DNA of 64,000 nt from Acetomicrobium sp. UBA5826 (GTDB taxonomy: Bacteria; Synergistota; Synergistia; Synergistales; Acetomicrobiaceae), in assembly GCF_002433005.1 (NCBI RefSeq), contig NZ_DJHF01000017.1, positions 214,087-278,086 of the forward strand. Reading direction: 5' to 3'. The translations under genes were made by a program, and so were the position numbers. The notes beneath the pieces were generated by a model, which was not told the origin of the DNA, did not search any database, and was given only the letters and a program-made list of their open reading frames with translations. Each line of letters begins with the position of its first letter. Position 1 is the stretch's first letter. Below are positions 1-8,395 of this stretch, piece after piece.

Positions 1-494
1 GGCAAATCATTGCAACCGAAAATGATCTATATAAACCCAAAGCTCTTGTTGCTGCCAAAAGGGTTAAAAATATAAACTCCGGGATTGAAGCGGAAGCCTG
101 TTCGTGCATGCTCGACGAAAGTACGGCCCAAGGGTTGGTGGATGGAATGGATCTAGCTATAGACGCTTTGGACAACAACCGCTCCAGATTCCATCTTTTC
201 CAAGTCTGCAAAGAAAAAGGAATACCTGTCGTTCACGGTGCCATAGGAGGATTTGTGGGACAACTGAAGGTGGTCATGCCTGGAGAGTCGCATCCCTTGG
301 AAGCTTTAGGTAACGACGCTCCAGACAAAGGAATAGAGGTAAAACTCGGCAACCCTCCCCAAACACCAGCCTTAATAGCTACTTTGCAAGCCAACGAAGC
401 TATTAAGCTACTTTTAAAAAAAGAGGAGTTATTGACGGATCATCTGTTGTGGATCGACCTCGAGCACAACGAATGGATGCGTTTGAAATTATGA
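1..494 (+). CDS. ThiF/MoeB/HesA-family adenylyltransferase, C-terminal part (5' end outside window)
   Basis: The reading frame is open from base 3, so the gene begins before the window. The first visible residues (QIIATENDLYKPKA) and the motif ALDNNRSRF match the part of ThiF/MoeB/HesA proteins that follows the ATP-binding Rossmann core. This E1-like family adenylates the C-terminal glycine of small sulfur-carrier proteins for thiamin, molybdopterin or related pathways, and some members act on tRNA (TcdA) or are uncharacterised. The ATP-binding GxGxxG segment lies upstream and cannot be seen, so the sub-family is open. The gene stops at 492-494, directly against the stop of the convergent nucleoside phosphorylase gene, with no space for a terminator between them. 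Confidence 0.8.
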   Translation, partial: QIIATENDLYKPKALVAAKRVKNINSGIEAEACSCMLDESTAQGLVDGMDLAIDALDNNRSRFHLFQVCKEKGIPVVHGAIGGFVGQLKVVMPGESHPLEALGNDAPDKGIEVKLGNPPQTPALIATLQANEAIKLLLKKEELLTDHLLWIDLEHNEWMRLKL

Positions 495-1334
495 TTACTC
501 TTTGCATGCCTTCCCGCTACAGTAATTGCAAAGACCACGTAAAAGGATCTTTAATTTTTTAGATGCTTTTTTCATTTCTTCCAACACTTCTTCATGGGTT
601 AACGGTTTGGCCTCCATCCCTGCAGCATAATTCGCAACGCATGAAATGGCACATACTCTCATGCCCATCTGCCTCGCCACCATGGCTTCCGGAACGGTAG
701 ACATGCCCACCACATCTGCTCCCATTATTCGTGCCATTCTGATCTCAGCAGGAGTCTCAAAAGAAGGCCCGCTGAAGGCTATGTATACACCCCGTTTTAA
801 CGATATGCCGTTATCGGACGCTATTTTTTCGCAAAGCTTCATTAATTCTTCATCGTAAAGAAAGGTCATATCCGGAAACCGCGGCTCAAAACCATCTAAA
901 TCTTTTCTTCTCAAAGGATTGACGCCCATGAAGTTTATGTGATCATATGTCAACACCAGATCGCCCGGAGACAGCCCGTAATTGATTCCTCCGGAGGCGT
1001 TGGTCAATATTAGAGTTTTCACACCAAGCATGCCGCAAACGCGTACAGGAAAAGTCACTTCATCCATGGAATAGCCTTCGTAATAGTGCACCCTCCCATT
1101 CATCGTTACGACGTAATTTTTACCTATATTTCCGCAGACCAGCTGCCCGGCGTGGCCGGGAACAGTGGATTCGGGCCAAAAGGGAATGTCTTTGTAGGGT
1201 ATTACTATCGAACTTTCAATTTCTTCGACGAAATCGCCAAGACCGGAACCCAAGACTATAGCCATCTCTGGAGTTTTTGGAATATTTTCCTGCAGAAAAT
1301 TCACTGCTTCAACTATTTTTTCCCTGTATGTCAA
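495..1334 (-). CDS. punA: Purine nucleoside phosphorylase (trimeric PNP/MTAP superfamily)
   Basis: This 279-residue protein has the hallmarks of trimeric PNP: GSGLG near residue 30 (phosphate loop), GHAG near 62, NASGGIN near 113 followed by GDLVLTYDHINFMG, the GMSTVPE segment near 211 and VANYAAG near 233, where Asn contacts the purine base. It splits inosine, guanosine or their deoxy forms with phosphate to base plus (deoxy)ribose-1-phosphate. Phosphopentomutase lies just upstream in the same direction, 6 bases away, and would turn the sugar-1-phosphate into the 5-phosphate. The Asn in the base pocket argues for 6-oxopurines over adenine. A 5'-methylthioinosine phosphorylase role is possible because mtaD and mtnA are also in this window. 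Substrate range is inferred. Confidence 0.92.
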   Translation of the reverse strand: MTYREKIVEAVNFLQENIPKTPEMAIVLGSGLGDFVEEIESSIVIPYKDIPFWPESTVPGHAGQLVCGNIGKNYVVTMNGRVHYYEGYSMDEVTFPVRVCGMLGVKTLILTNASGGINYGLSPGDLVLTYDHINFMGVNPLRRKDLDGFEPRFPDMTFLYDEELMKLCEKIASDNGISLKRGVYIAFSGPSFETPAEIRMARIMGADVVGMSTVPEAMVARQMGMRVCAISCVANYAAGMEAKPLTHEEVLEEMKKASKKLKILLRGLCNYCSGKACKE

Positions 1335-1340
1335 GAATGC

Positions 1341-2531
1341 TCACTCCTCATTATGTAATATCGAGCGCTTTAAGATCTCAGGAGCCAAAGATATGCCATC
1401 CAATTCCCTACCATCAACTCCATAAATATCCGCCAAAGTCTTCCCAAGACAACAAAATCCGTTGCAGGTCCCGAAGTTTCCTGGGCGAACCATGTCCCCA
1501 TAGAATAGCAATGGAACATATTCTCTACTATGGTCAGTGCTTTTCGTGAGCGGATCATTACCATGATCGGCAGAGATAATTAATAAGTCAGTCGGTCGCA
1601 TGCCCTCTATAAATGTCACGAGCCAATCGTCGAACTTGAGCAAAGCTTTAGCATAACCGGGAGGATCATTGCGATGACCGTATTTCATGTCGAAGTCAAT
1701 TAAATTGCAAAATAGCAACCCGTTAAAGTCTCTATCTTGGTACTCCTTGAGGTATTCCATACATTCATCGTTATTAGAGCAGTGAATTGGCTTCGTGATG
1801 CCGCGATTGGCGAAAATGTCGTCGAGCTTGCCTAAAGTTATAACGTCATAACCGCTCATCGACAGCTTGTCAAGAAGCGTGTCCTTAGGCGGGGGGAGCG
1901 AAAAATCCCTTCTACGCGGTGTTCTGTAAAACTTCCCAGGAGTTCCTGCAAAGGGCCTAGCTATAACGCGAGCCACGCCATTTGGACCATGCAGTAAATT
2001 ACGCGCTATCCTACACCATTCGTATAAGGTTTCAACGGGTACTACATCTTCATGCGCAGCAATCTGAAAGACGCTATCCGCAGACGTATAGACTATGGGG
2101 TAACCGGTCTTCAGATGTTCCGGACCGAGATCTTCTATAATTACCGTTCCCGAAGCGGGATAATTGCCCAAGATGTCTCTACCGATTGCTTTTTTAAAGC
2201 TTTCTATTACTTCGTTTGGAAAACCTTTTGGGAAAGTTGGAAAGGGTTTGGTTAAAATAATTCCTGACAGTTCCCAATGCCCCGTCGTCGTATCTTTGCC
2301 AGCCGAAAGCTCGCGCAGCCTTCCAACAGCTGCCAAAGGAGGCCACATGGCGGCCGTTCCTGGCAAATCGACAATTAAGGGCAACCCCAATTTACCGAGG
2401 TTAACCAAATTAATGCCTCCCATAGCTAAAGCCACATGATAGGCAGTATTGCTGCCTTCATCACCGTAACAATTCGCGTCAGGAGACTCTCCTATGCCGT
2501 ACCCGTCTAGAATTATTATAAAAGTCCTCAA
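1341..2531 (-). CDS. deoB: Phosphopentomutase
   Basis: The product is an alkaline-phosphatase-superfamily enzyme that interconverts (deoxy)ribose-1-phosphate and (deoxy)ribose-5-phosphate. Visible are the N-terminal metal site IIILDGYG, the phosphorylatable Thr region AGKDTTTGHWEL near residues 78-88, and the C-terminal metal site SADHGND followed by STDHSREYVP. I place the start at a TTG (2531-2529) because a good ribosome site, GGAGGT, lies 6 bases upstream and because RTFIIILDGYG is the usual N-terminus. The frame also has an ATG at 2549, but that would put the ribosome site inside the coding sequence. Length from TTG is 396 residues, normal for DeoB. It is cotranscribed with the nucleoside phosphorylase for nucleoside breakdown. 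Confidence 0.94.
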   Translation of the reverse strand: MRTFIIILDGYGIGESPDANCYGDEGSNTAYHVALAMGGINLVNLGKLGLPLIVDLPGTAAMWPPLAAVGRLRELSAGKDTTTGHWELSGIILTKPFPTFPKGFPNEVIESFKKAIGRDILGNYPASGTVIIEDLGPEHLKTGYPIVYTSADSVFQIAAHEDVVPVETLYEWCRIARNLLHGPNGVARVIARPFAGTPGKFYRTPRRRDFSLPPPKDTLLDKLSMSGYDVITLGKLDDIFANRGITKPIHCSNNDECMEYLKEYQDRDFNGLLFCNLIDFDMKYGHRNDPPGYAKALLKFDDWLVTFIEGMRPTDLLIISADHGNDPLTKSTDHSREYVPLLFYGDMVRPGNFGTCNGFCCLGKTLADIYGVDGRELDGISLAPEILKRSILHNEE

Positions 2532-2552
2532 TGGAAAACCTCCAATCATGGG

Positions 2553-3452
2553 TTAAGCTCTGGGATGGCATTTATCGTATATGTCGCGTAGCTCCAAATC
2601 AAGATGAGTATATCGTTCCGTAGTTGATATTGAAGCATGGCCTAAAAGTTCCTGTAGTGTTCTTAGATCCAGTCCCCGCCTCAACATATGAGTAGCCAGC
2701 GAATGACGCAACACGTGGGGATGAAGCCTTACGGACGGTATTCCTGCTGTCTTTCCTCTTCGCCGAATAATCCTCCACAGGTCCTCTCTATGCAGTTTTC
2801 TTCCCGTCCTTGTCAAAAATAACCAACGTTCTTCTCTCCTGTTGAGAAGTGGCCGTATGGCATCGACATAATGTCTCAACTTTTCTTTCACGGAACCAAG
2901 TAAAGGAACTACCCTTTCCTTATCGCCTTTTCCTATCACTCTAAGGGTTCCGGCACGCCAGTCTATATCTTCAAGGGCTAGAGAACAAACCTCTGAGGCT
3001 CTTAATCCACAACCGTAAGCCAATTCAAACAAAGCTTCATCTCGCCCCCCAAGAACAGATCCGTCTCTGCAGGAGGAAATCAGGCGCTCTATTTCTCCTT
3101 CGCTCAAAATTCGAGGCAACTTTTGCTCCTTAGAGGGCAATGATGGCAACCACTGTTCGCCGTCAACCCACCCTTCTATGGTCAGATAGCGATTCCAAGA
3201 TCGTATAGCCGCGGCATATCGCTGCAGGGAAGCTTTGGATTTTCCTTCCGATGCCATCGCCTTTAAAAAACGTGACATATATTCGTGCCTGGGAGGGATT
3301 GGATCCAGATTTTGATTGCTGCAAAACTTGATCCATTTGGCTATATCGGTCATGTAAGCTTCTATGGTGTTTTCGCTATAACCCCTTTCCAGGCGTAGGT
3401 AGCCTGCAAAGTCGCGGACCAGCTTATGACTTTCTTCAGGCACCTCTATCAT
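2553..3452 (-). CDS. xerD: Site-specific tyrosine recombinase, XerC/XerD type
   Basis: The 299-residue protein has an N-terminal core-binding domain (about 1-100) and a C-terminal catalytic domain with the full tyrosine recombinase set: Arg in CGLRASEV near 150, Lys in GKGDKERV, HVLRH (His246, Arg249), LGHAS (His272) and the nucleophile Tyr281 in TTERYTHL. Size and the short N-terminus fit chromosomal XerC/XerD, which resolve chromosome dimers at dif, better than a phage integrase. It sits beside nucleoside catabolism genes, and XerD followed by deoB and pnp is a familiar bacterial order. The hairpin at 3461-3506 separates it from nudF. I cannot tell XerC from XerD from this alone. Confidence 0.88.
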   Translation of the reverse strand: MIEVPEESHKLVRDFAGYLRLERGYSENTIEAYMTDIAKWIKFCSNQNLDPIPPRHEYMSRFLKAMASEGKSKASLQRYAAAIRSWNRYLTIEGWVDGEQWLPSLPSKEQKLPRILSEGEIERLISSCRDGSVLGGRDEALFELAYGCGLRASEVCSLALEDIDWRAGTLRVIGKGDKERVVPLLGSVKEKLRHYVDAIRPLLNRREERWLFLTRTGRKLHREDLWRIIRRRGKTAGIPSVRLHPHVLRHSLATHMLRRGLDLRTLQELLGHASISTTERYTHLDLELRDIYDKCHPRA

Positions 3453-3460
3453 CTCCCTTT

Positions 3461-3506
3461 AAAATAAACCTACGCCCCCTATGTTCAAAGGGCGTAGGTT
3501 TATTTT
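3461..3506 (-). terminator. Rho-independent terminator downstream of nudF
   Basis: A perfect 17-bp inverted repeat (3461-3477 with 3490-3506) encloses a 12-base loop. The stem has a GC-rich core, and on the minus strand its outer end is TTTATTTT. It closes the def-to-nudF operon just before xerD. Confidence 0.85.
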
Positions 3507-3560
3507 ACATTAAAATTGAGCCTAAAAGCTCTTTTCTCCGGGATAAGGGATTGCAAATAA

Positions 3561-4100
3561 TCATTGATCCCTGCGACGATTCAGATACCACATTAACGCT
3601 GCAAAAGTTTTTGCGTCCTCAATTTTTTTGTCTTCGATAAGGCGTTGGCACTCTTTAGGAGCAACTATCACCTTTTCTATTATTTCATCTTCATCGCCAT
3701 CTAACTTAGAAGGAAATATTTCCGTTGCATAGAAAAGATGAATTATCTCGTTCGCAAAACCGGGAGAAGAGTAAAAACTAGCGATGTGTTCTATATTTCT
3801 CGCATCGTATCCAACCTCTTCCCTAAGTTCGCGCTTTGCCGTCTCCGCTGGCGATTCTCCTTCTTCCATTATCCCGGCAGGTACTTCCAGCAACTCTCTT
3901 CCTGTCGCATATCTGAATTGGCGAACTAACACAATTTCGCCTTTGTCATTAACAGCCAGAATTGCCACCGCCGGAGCATGTTTGACCACTTCTCTTCTGG
4001 TTACGTGGCCATTGGACAACCTTACTTCATCGACGCTTAATTTTACTATCTTTCCACTATAAACTTCCCTAGAAGATATACATTGCTCGTCTTTATCCAT
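3561..4100 (-). CDS. nudF: NUDIX hydrolase, ADP-ribose pyrophosphatase type
   Basis: This 179-residue protein carries a complete Nudix box at about residues 76-98, G-x5-E-x7-RELREEVGY, which binds the metal and pyrophosphate. The N-terminal half has the beta-strand pattern VAILAVNDKGEIVLVRQFRY typical of ADP-ribose pyrophosphatases, and PAGIMEEGE matches that sub-family. It would hydrolyse ADP-ribose to AMP and ribose-5-phosphate. It is the last gene of the operon that starts at def, only 2 bases after the gamma subunit gene, and is followed by a strong terminator. Substrate assignment rests on sub-family resemblance. Confidence 0.88.
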   Translation of the reverse strand: MDKDEQCISSREVYSGKIVKLSVDEVRLSNGHVTRREVVKHAPAVAILAVNDKGEIVLVRQFRYATGRELLEVPAGIMEEGESPAETAKRELREEVGYDARNIEHIASFYSSPGFANEIIHLFYATEIFPSKLDGDEDEIIEKVIVAPKECQRLIEDKKIEDAKTFAALMWYLNRRRDQ

Positions 4101-4102
4101 GA

Positions 4103-4669
4103 TTAAGAATTGGCCTGGGCTACGTGTTGCTTACCAACTTCCTGCCCCTTTTCAAAAGCTTTCATGTTGATCTCAAGAAGATGGGCCTTTTTCGCACCCA
4201 ATATTTCTTTTACAGCTTCTTTAAGGGCATCCACTGAAGCTATATCGGCAGCTTCCGCCAAAGCCCCCAGAACTACGATGTTTGCTACCTTCTCGTTGCC
4301 CAATTCCATAGCGATGCTGTTCGCCTTCACTTTCACTATATTTATATCATCCCGCGGATCATCGTAAGTGACGAGATCTTCATTGTAAATTAAAATCCCT
4401 CCCTTTCTTAAGTTTCCCACGAACTTCGCAAGGGAAGGCTGATTCATGATGATCAGGACATCAGGAGAAGACACCAGGGGAGAAGCTACCTCACCATCGC
4501 TTACGATGACACTGCAATTAGCCGTACCACCACGCATTTCCGGTCCATAAGAGGGAATCCACATCACATTATTGCCCTCGTTTAAGGCCGCATGAGCAAC
4601 TATTTGACCTAGAAGCATTACCCCTTGGCCACCAAATCCTGCTGCAATCATTTCTCTATAAAAGCTCAT
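4103..4669 (-). CDS. 2-oxoacid:ferredoxin oxidoreductase, gamma subunit
   Basis: The protein has the gamma-subunit signature GFGGQGVMLLG near the N-terminus and the segment SYGPEMRGGTANC, which are diagnostic of the PorC/KorC/VorC family. With the alpha, beta and ferredoxin subunits it decarboxylates a 2-oxoacid oxidatively to the acyl-CoA and reduces ferredoxin. I choose the ATG at 4669, preceded by AGGTG at 6 bases; a GTG six codon-bases triplets upstream (4678) is also in frame. The gene follows the beta subunit by a few bases and precedes nudF by 2. The substrate (2-oxoisovalerate, 2-oxoglutarate or other) cannot be settled from this subunit. Confidence 0.93.
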   Translation of the reverse strand: MSFYREMIAAGFGGQGVMLLGQIVAHAALNEGNNVMWIPSYGPEMRGGTANCSVIVSDGEVASPLVSSPDVLIIMNQPSLAKFVGNLRKGGILIYNEDLVTYDDPRDDINIVKVKANSIAMELGNEKVANIVVLGALAEAADIASVDALKEAVKEILGAKKAHLLEINMKAFEKGQEVGKQHVAQANS

Positions 4670-4683
4670 CCGATTCACCTACC

Positions 4684-5427
4684 TTAATTAGGGAGCTTAA
4701 ACTCGCCCAAGGGATAGTAAGGGATCATATTCTCCTCTAGCCATTTCAAGGCTTCTGTGGGCCGCATACCCCAGTTGGTCGGGCATGTAGAAAGGACTTC
4801 CACTAAAGAAAAGCCCTTACCGTCGATCTGGGTTTGGAAGGCTTTTTTAATGGCTTCCTTTGCCTTTATTACGTACTTTGGCCTTGCCACGGTAACGCGA
4901 GCTATATAGCCCGGAGCCTCCAATGTTGCGAGCATTTCTGCCACTCTTATAGGATAACCATTTGCCTTTGGATCCCTTCCGAAGGGACAAGTGGTAGTTC
5001 TTTGCTTAAGAAGTGTCGTTGGGGCCATTTGGCCACCAGTCATGCCATATATTGCATTATTGATAAAGATAACAGTTATATTTTCGCCTCTATTGGCAGC
5101 ATGTACTATCTCAGCCGCACCTATAGAAGCAAGATCCCCATCTCCTTGATAGGTGAAAACCGTCAAATCCGGCCTTACTCTCTTGCAGCCTGTGGCAACT
5201 GCAGGAGCTCTTCCATGGGCCGCCTCATACATATCTGTATTGATGTAATTATACAGCAACACAGCACAGCCAACTGGTGCTACGCCAGCTGTCTTCTCCT
5301 GGATTCCAAGCTCATCTATAACTTCGGCTACTAAGCGATGAACGATGCCATGAGTGCATCCCGGACAGTAGTGTGTTGAAACATCGGTCATTGATTTAGG
5401 GCGCTCAAATATCTTCACTTCAGCCAT
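4684..5427 (-). CDS. 2-oxoacid:ferredoxin oxidoreductase, beta subunit (TPP-binding)
   Basis: The 247-residue product contains the N-terminal YCPGCTHG motif (Cys21, Cys24) and the thiamin-pyrophosphate/metal motif GDGD...NN (QGDGDLASIG through IFINNAIYGMTGGQ) near residues 95-130. This is the catalytic subunit that holds TPP. The start is well supported by a GGGGGG ribosome site 6 bases before the ATG. It lies between alpha and gamma in the order delta-alpha-beta-gamma, typical of four-gene Kor/Vor operons. The short beta chain without extra ferredoxin domains fits the KorB/VorA class. Confidence 0.94.
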   Translation of the reverse strand: MAEVKIFERPKSMTDVSTHYCPGCTHGIVHRLVAEVIDELGIQEKTAGVAPVGCAVLLYNYINTDMYEAAHGRAPAVATGCKRVRPDLTVFTYQGDGDLASIGAAEIVHAANRGENITVIFINNAIYGMTGGQMAPTTLLKQRTTTCPFGRDPKANGYPIRVAEMLATLEAPGYIARVTVARPKYVIKAKEAIKKAFQTQIDGKGFSLVEVLSTCPTNWGMRPTEALKWLEENMIPYYPLGEFKLPN

Positions 5428-5443
5428 CTCTGTCCCCCCTATA

Positions 5444-6505
5444 TTAACCTAGCAGTTTCTTAGCGGCTTCTTCGATCTCTTCGACCGATGGTGCCATTCC
5501 GCCGCACCTTCCGTAAAAGCTAACCGGAACCTTGCCCTGCACACCCAGCTTCACGTCCTCTATCATTTGGCCACAGCTCATCTCAACGACCAAAACGTGT
5601 TTGACTCCATCGGGAAGATCGTTAAATGGTTTGTAAGGGAAGGGATACAGGCTTTGCGGTCTTATTAAACCAACTTTCATGCCCTGATCCCTCAATTTCT
5701 TTATCGAGGACTTGGCAATTCTTGCAGTGGTCCCATATGCAGCAATTACTACATCGGCATCTTCTACGCCAACAGACTCGTATCGCACTTCTTTCTCTTC
5801 CATCCTGCGATATTTTTCTTGAAGTTTTTGATTGTGTTTCTCAAGCATCTCGGGGTCTAAGGATAAGCTCTTTATTAAAGCTCTCTTGCCTCTTTCGGCC
5901 ATATATCCTATTGCCCATTCCTTCGGATCGGGAATATCGTAATTCAGTTTTACCTTTTTAAATTCTATTGCCTCCATCATCTGCCCCATGAACCCGTCGG
6001 CCAATATCATGACCGGATTGCGGTAATATTCTGCTAAATCGAAAGCCATCATTATAAATTCCGTGGCTTCCTGTAAAGTTCCCGGAGCAAGGGTCAATAA
6101 TCTGTAATCACCATGGCCACCGCCCTTGGTCGCCTGAAAGTAATCTGATTGAGCGGGCAAGATACCGCCTAAACCCGGCCCCCCGCGCATCACATTTATG
6201 ATGACACAGGGTAACTCCGCAGCTGTAATGTAGCTTATCCCTTCGCTCATCAAAGAAATCCCGGGGCTCGATGAGGAGATTAAGGTCCTAAAACCAGTTC
6301 CCGCTGCCCCAAAGATCATATTAATTCCGGCAACTTCGCTCTCCGCTTGAAGGTATACCCCACCAACTTCAGGCAATCTCTTCGACATGTATTCCGGTAT
6401 TTCGTTCTGCGGCGTTATCGGATATCCGAAGAAATATTTACATCCCGCTTGCACGGCGGCTTCGGCAAAAGCTTCGTTGCCTTTCATTAAAACTCGATTG
6501 GACAC
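5444..6505 (-). CDS. vorB: 2-oxoacid:ferredoxin oxidoreductase, alpha subunit (VorB/KorA type)
   Basis: The 353-residue protein begins with VLMKGNEAFAEAAVQAGC and has the YPITPQNEIPEY segment near residue 29, then SSSSPGISLMSEGISY and GGHGDYRL. These are the conserved blocks of the alpha subunit that binds CoA and shapes the 2-oxoacid pocket. The sequence most resembles proteins annotated as 3-methyl-2-oxobutanoate dehydrogenase VorB, so a role in branched-chain amino acid fermentation is my first guess; 2-oxoglutarate is the main alternative. It follows the ferredoxin subunit by 19 bases in the same operon. Confidence 0.92.
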   Translation of the reverse strand: MSNRVLMKGNEAFAEAAVQAGCKYFFGYPITPQNEIPEYMSKRLPEVGGVYLQAESEVAGINMIFGAAGTGFRTLISSSSPGISLMSEGISYITAAELPCVIINVMRGGPGLGGILPAQSDYFQATKGGGHGDYRLLTLAPGTLQEATEFIMMAFDLAEYYRNPVMILADGFMGQMMEAIEFKKVKLNYDIPDPKEWAIGYMAERGKRALIKSLSLDPEMLEKHNQKLQEKYRRMEEKEVRYESVGVEDADVVIAAYGTTARIAKSSIKKLRDQGMKVGLIRPQSLYPFPYKPFNDLPDGVKHVLVVEMSCGQMIEDVKLGVQGKVPVSFYGRCGGMAPSVEEIEEAAKKLLG

Positions 6506-6524
6506 TGATCACACCCCCACTTAT

Positions 6525-6740
6525 TTAAGATTCTACGCGGTATACCTCGATTGCTACATCAGGACACATCATTGCGCACATTTTGCATGCAACACATCCT
6601 TCTTTGAACTGCTCTGCGGGCCTGTAGCCCTTACTGTTAATGCGATCGGAAATTTTGAGCACCTTGTTCGGACAGGCTTCGACACAAAGACCACAGCTCT
6701 TGCACTTTTCCTCCAAAACCTCAACTCGCCCTTTAGGCAT
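6525..6740 (-). CDS. 2-oxoacid:ferredoxin oxidoreductase, delta subunit (2x[4Fe-4S] ferredoxin)
   Basis: This 71-residue protein has two classical cluster motifs, CKSCGLCVEACP and CVACKMCAMMCP, each binding one [4Fe-4S] cluster together. It passes electrons from the TPP subunit to soluble ferredoxin. The ATG is at 6740, directly against the stop of the upstream ATPase gene (6741), which suggests translational coupling. It is the first of the four oxidoreductase genes in transcription order. Confidence 0.94.
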   Translation of the reverse strand: MPKGRVEVLEEKCKSCGLCVEACPNKVLKISDRINSKGYRPAEQFKEGCVACKMCAMMCPDVAIEVYRVES

Positions 6741-7463
6741 TTAAACCTCACTCCTTTCCCAAGGCATTAGAATTTTTCGGGTTAAAGGCCAAATAACTGA
6801 ATCTCTAACCCTTTCTGCAACTTCGTCATAATTCGAGGTCGTGGTGCTAAGATAATACAGAGGTATTTGGTCCCTCATGGAATAATTTCTTACCACCTCA
6901 TACCCCGAAACTACATTTTCAACTGCTGTATCGTTTCCCAAATGGGGATTACAAATAACGCCGTCAATCGATAAACCGGAAACATTTTCGATGTTCTGTT
7001 TTAACTTTTCTATTTCCTCTTCGGTAGAACTCATAGGTCTAAAGGGATTGACGACATACAAAACCGTGTGGTCCTGTTGTTTTATCTCGGGAAGAAGTTG
7101 TGTAAGGGCTAGAGCGCCCTTTTCATCTCCACCTATATCCAACAAAACCCTTCCGTTGTCCATAATGGCATTATGAACTTCGGCACTAACAAGGGGTAAA
7201 TCGCTCCATTTCGTTTCTCCCGGCGGAGTGATGACTTTATAACCCTCTTTCTGTAAAGTCGAGGCTATATCTCTTAGGCAAAAGTAAGGATTTGTGATAT
7301 CGACGTCAACTATGGTAATTTCTTCCCCTTTTGCTTTGAATGCGCTGGCCAGATTTAGCAAAAACTCCGTCTTTCCCGAGCCTAACCTCCCGGTTACAGC
7401 AATTATTTTACCCCATCTATATTTCTTTAAAGCTTCATGCCTGATATTATCCCAAATTAACAA
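6741..7463 (-). CDS. P-loop NTPase (MinD/CobQ-like) linked to the ferredoxin oxidoreductase genes
   Basis: The 240-residue protein has a Walker A motif TGRLGSGKT at residues 24-32, then TIVDVDITNPYF, a deviant Walker A/switch pattern like that of the MinD/ParA/CobQ superfamily, and DIGGDEKGALAL as a likely Walker B/switch region. No transmembrane segment is visible. It lies between fmt (7-base overlap) and the ferredoxin gene (abutting), so it is made together with the oxidoreductase. Its job is not known to me; maturation of an iron-sulfur enzyme or a regulatory role would fit the family and the context, but both are guesses. Confidence 0.8.
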   Translation of the reverse strand: MLIWDNIRHEALKKYRWGKIIAVTGRLGSGKTEFLLNLASAFKAKGEEITIVDVDITNPYFCLRDIASTLQKEGYKVITPPGETKWSDLPLVSAEVHNAIMDNGRVLLDIGGDEKGALALTQLLPEIKQQDHTVLYVVNPFRPMSSTEEEIEKLKQNIENVSGLSIDGVICNPHLGNDTAVENVVSGYEVVRNYSMRDQIPLYYLSTTTSNYDEVAERVRDSVIWPLTRKILMPWERSEV

Positions 7464-8395
7464 GTCAAAACATCCCCCTCACGCAATCGCAAACCATTTA
7501 AAAAGGAGCGTCCATTAACGACCTTTTTACCCTCTCGTTGCACTTCAAGGAGCAAAACAGCACCCTTTCCACATGCCACTGCGGGAAAACCGTCAACAAT
7601 CTTAAATATTGTTCCAACAGGAGCAAAGACTTCATCGTTGTTGATCAGTTTTGTTCTCCAAACCTTAAGCCTTTTGTCGTTTATAAGCGTATATGCTCCC
7701 GGTTCCGGATTAAGCGCTCTGACCTTATTATGGATCTTCAAAGCCTCTTCGTTAAAATCGAAAAGGGCCTCTTCATTAGTTATTTTTGGGGCGTATGTCG
7801 CTTCCGATTCGTCCTGTTCTCTAAATTCGTAAATTCCTTTTGGAAGGGCGTCTAATGTATTTATAAGAAGTTCTATACCTCTGCAACGAAGTTTTTCGCC
7901 TAAAGTTCCGGCAGTGTCGTCTAAATCAATGTATACTTTATTTTGAGCTAAAATAGGACCGGCATCAAATGAATCAGTTAGCCTAAATACCGTGACCCCT
8001 GTGATTTGTTGTCCATCCATTATCGCTCTTTGAATTGGAGCAGCTCCCCGGTATTTGGGCAAAAGGGAAGGGTGTAAATTTATACAGCCAAACTTAGGTG
8101 TAGACAGAAAGGGTTCTTTGATCTTCTGTCCAAAATCAATTATAACTATTAACTCGGGAGAATTTAACATCAATTTATCCTTAATAATTACGTCGTCATT
8201 GATATTCTCGCTTCGCCTTACCTCTATATCCAACCAATGCGCCATCTCTTCAACATCATTCGGTTTTCGTCTTAAGCCTCTGCCTGAAGGCCTTGGCCCA
8301 CTCGTTATAACCAATTCAGGATTGTATGATAGCTTCGCCAATTCCCTTAAGCACTGCGCCCCCCAAGATCCTGATCCCATATACCACATCTTCAA
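7457..8395 (-). CDS. fmt: Methionyl-tRNA formyltransferase
   Basis: The enzyme puts a formyl group from 10-formyl-THF on Met-tRNAfMet. The catalytic stretch NLHPSLLPKYRGAAPIQ is at residues 106-122 (Asn106, His108) and TDSFDAGPIL carries the catalytic Asp near 143. The C-terminal OB-like tRNA-binding domain follows (ALNPEPGAYT). The frame starts with TTG at 8395, overlapping the def stop; it gives six residues before the first Gly, as in other Fmt proteins. An ATG two codons later is an alternative. The N-terminal domain reads WYMGSGSWGAQ where most Fmt have FMGTPDFA, a mild deviation. Def and fmt being coupled is a standard arrangement. Confidence 0.93.
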   Translation of the reverse strand: MKMWYMGSGSWGAQCLRELAKLSYNPELVITSGPRPSGRGLRRKPNDVEEMAHWLDIEVRRSENINDDVIIKDKLMLNSPELIVIIDFGQKIKEPFLSTPKFGCINLHPSLLPKYRGAAPIQRAIMDGQQITGVTVFRLTDSFDAGPILAQNKVYIDLDDTAGTLGEKLRCRGIELLINTLDALPKGIYEFREQDESEATYAPKITNEEALFDFNEEALKIHNKVRALNPEPGAYTLINDKRLKVWRTKLINNDEVFAPVGTIFKIVDGFPAVACGKGAVLLLEVQREGKKVVNGRSFLNGLRLREGDVLTC

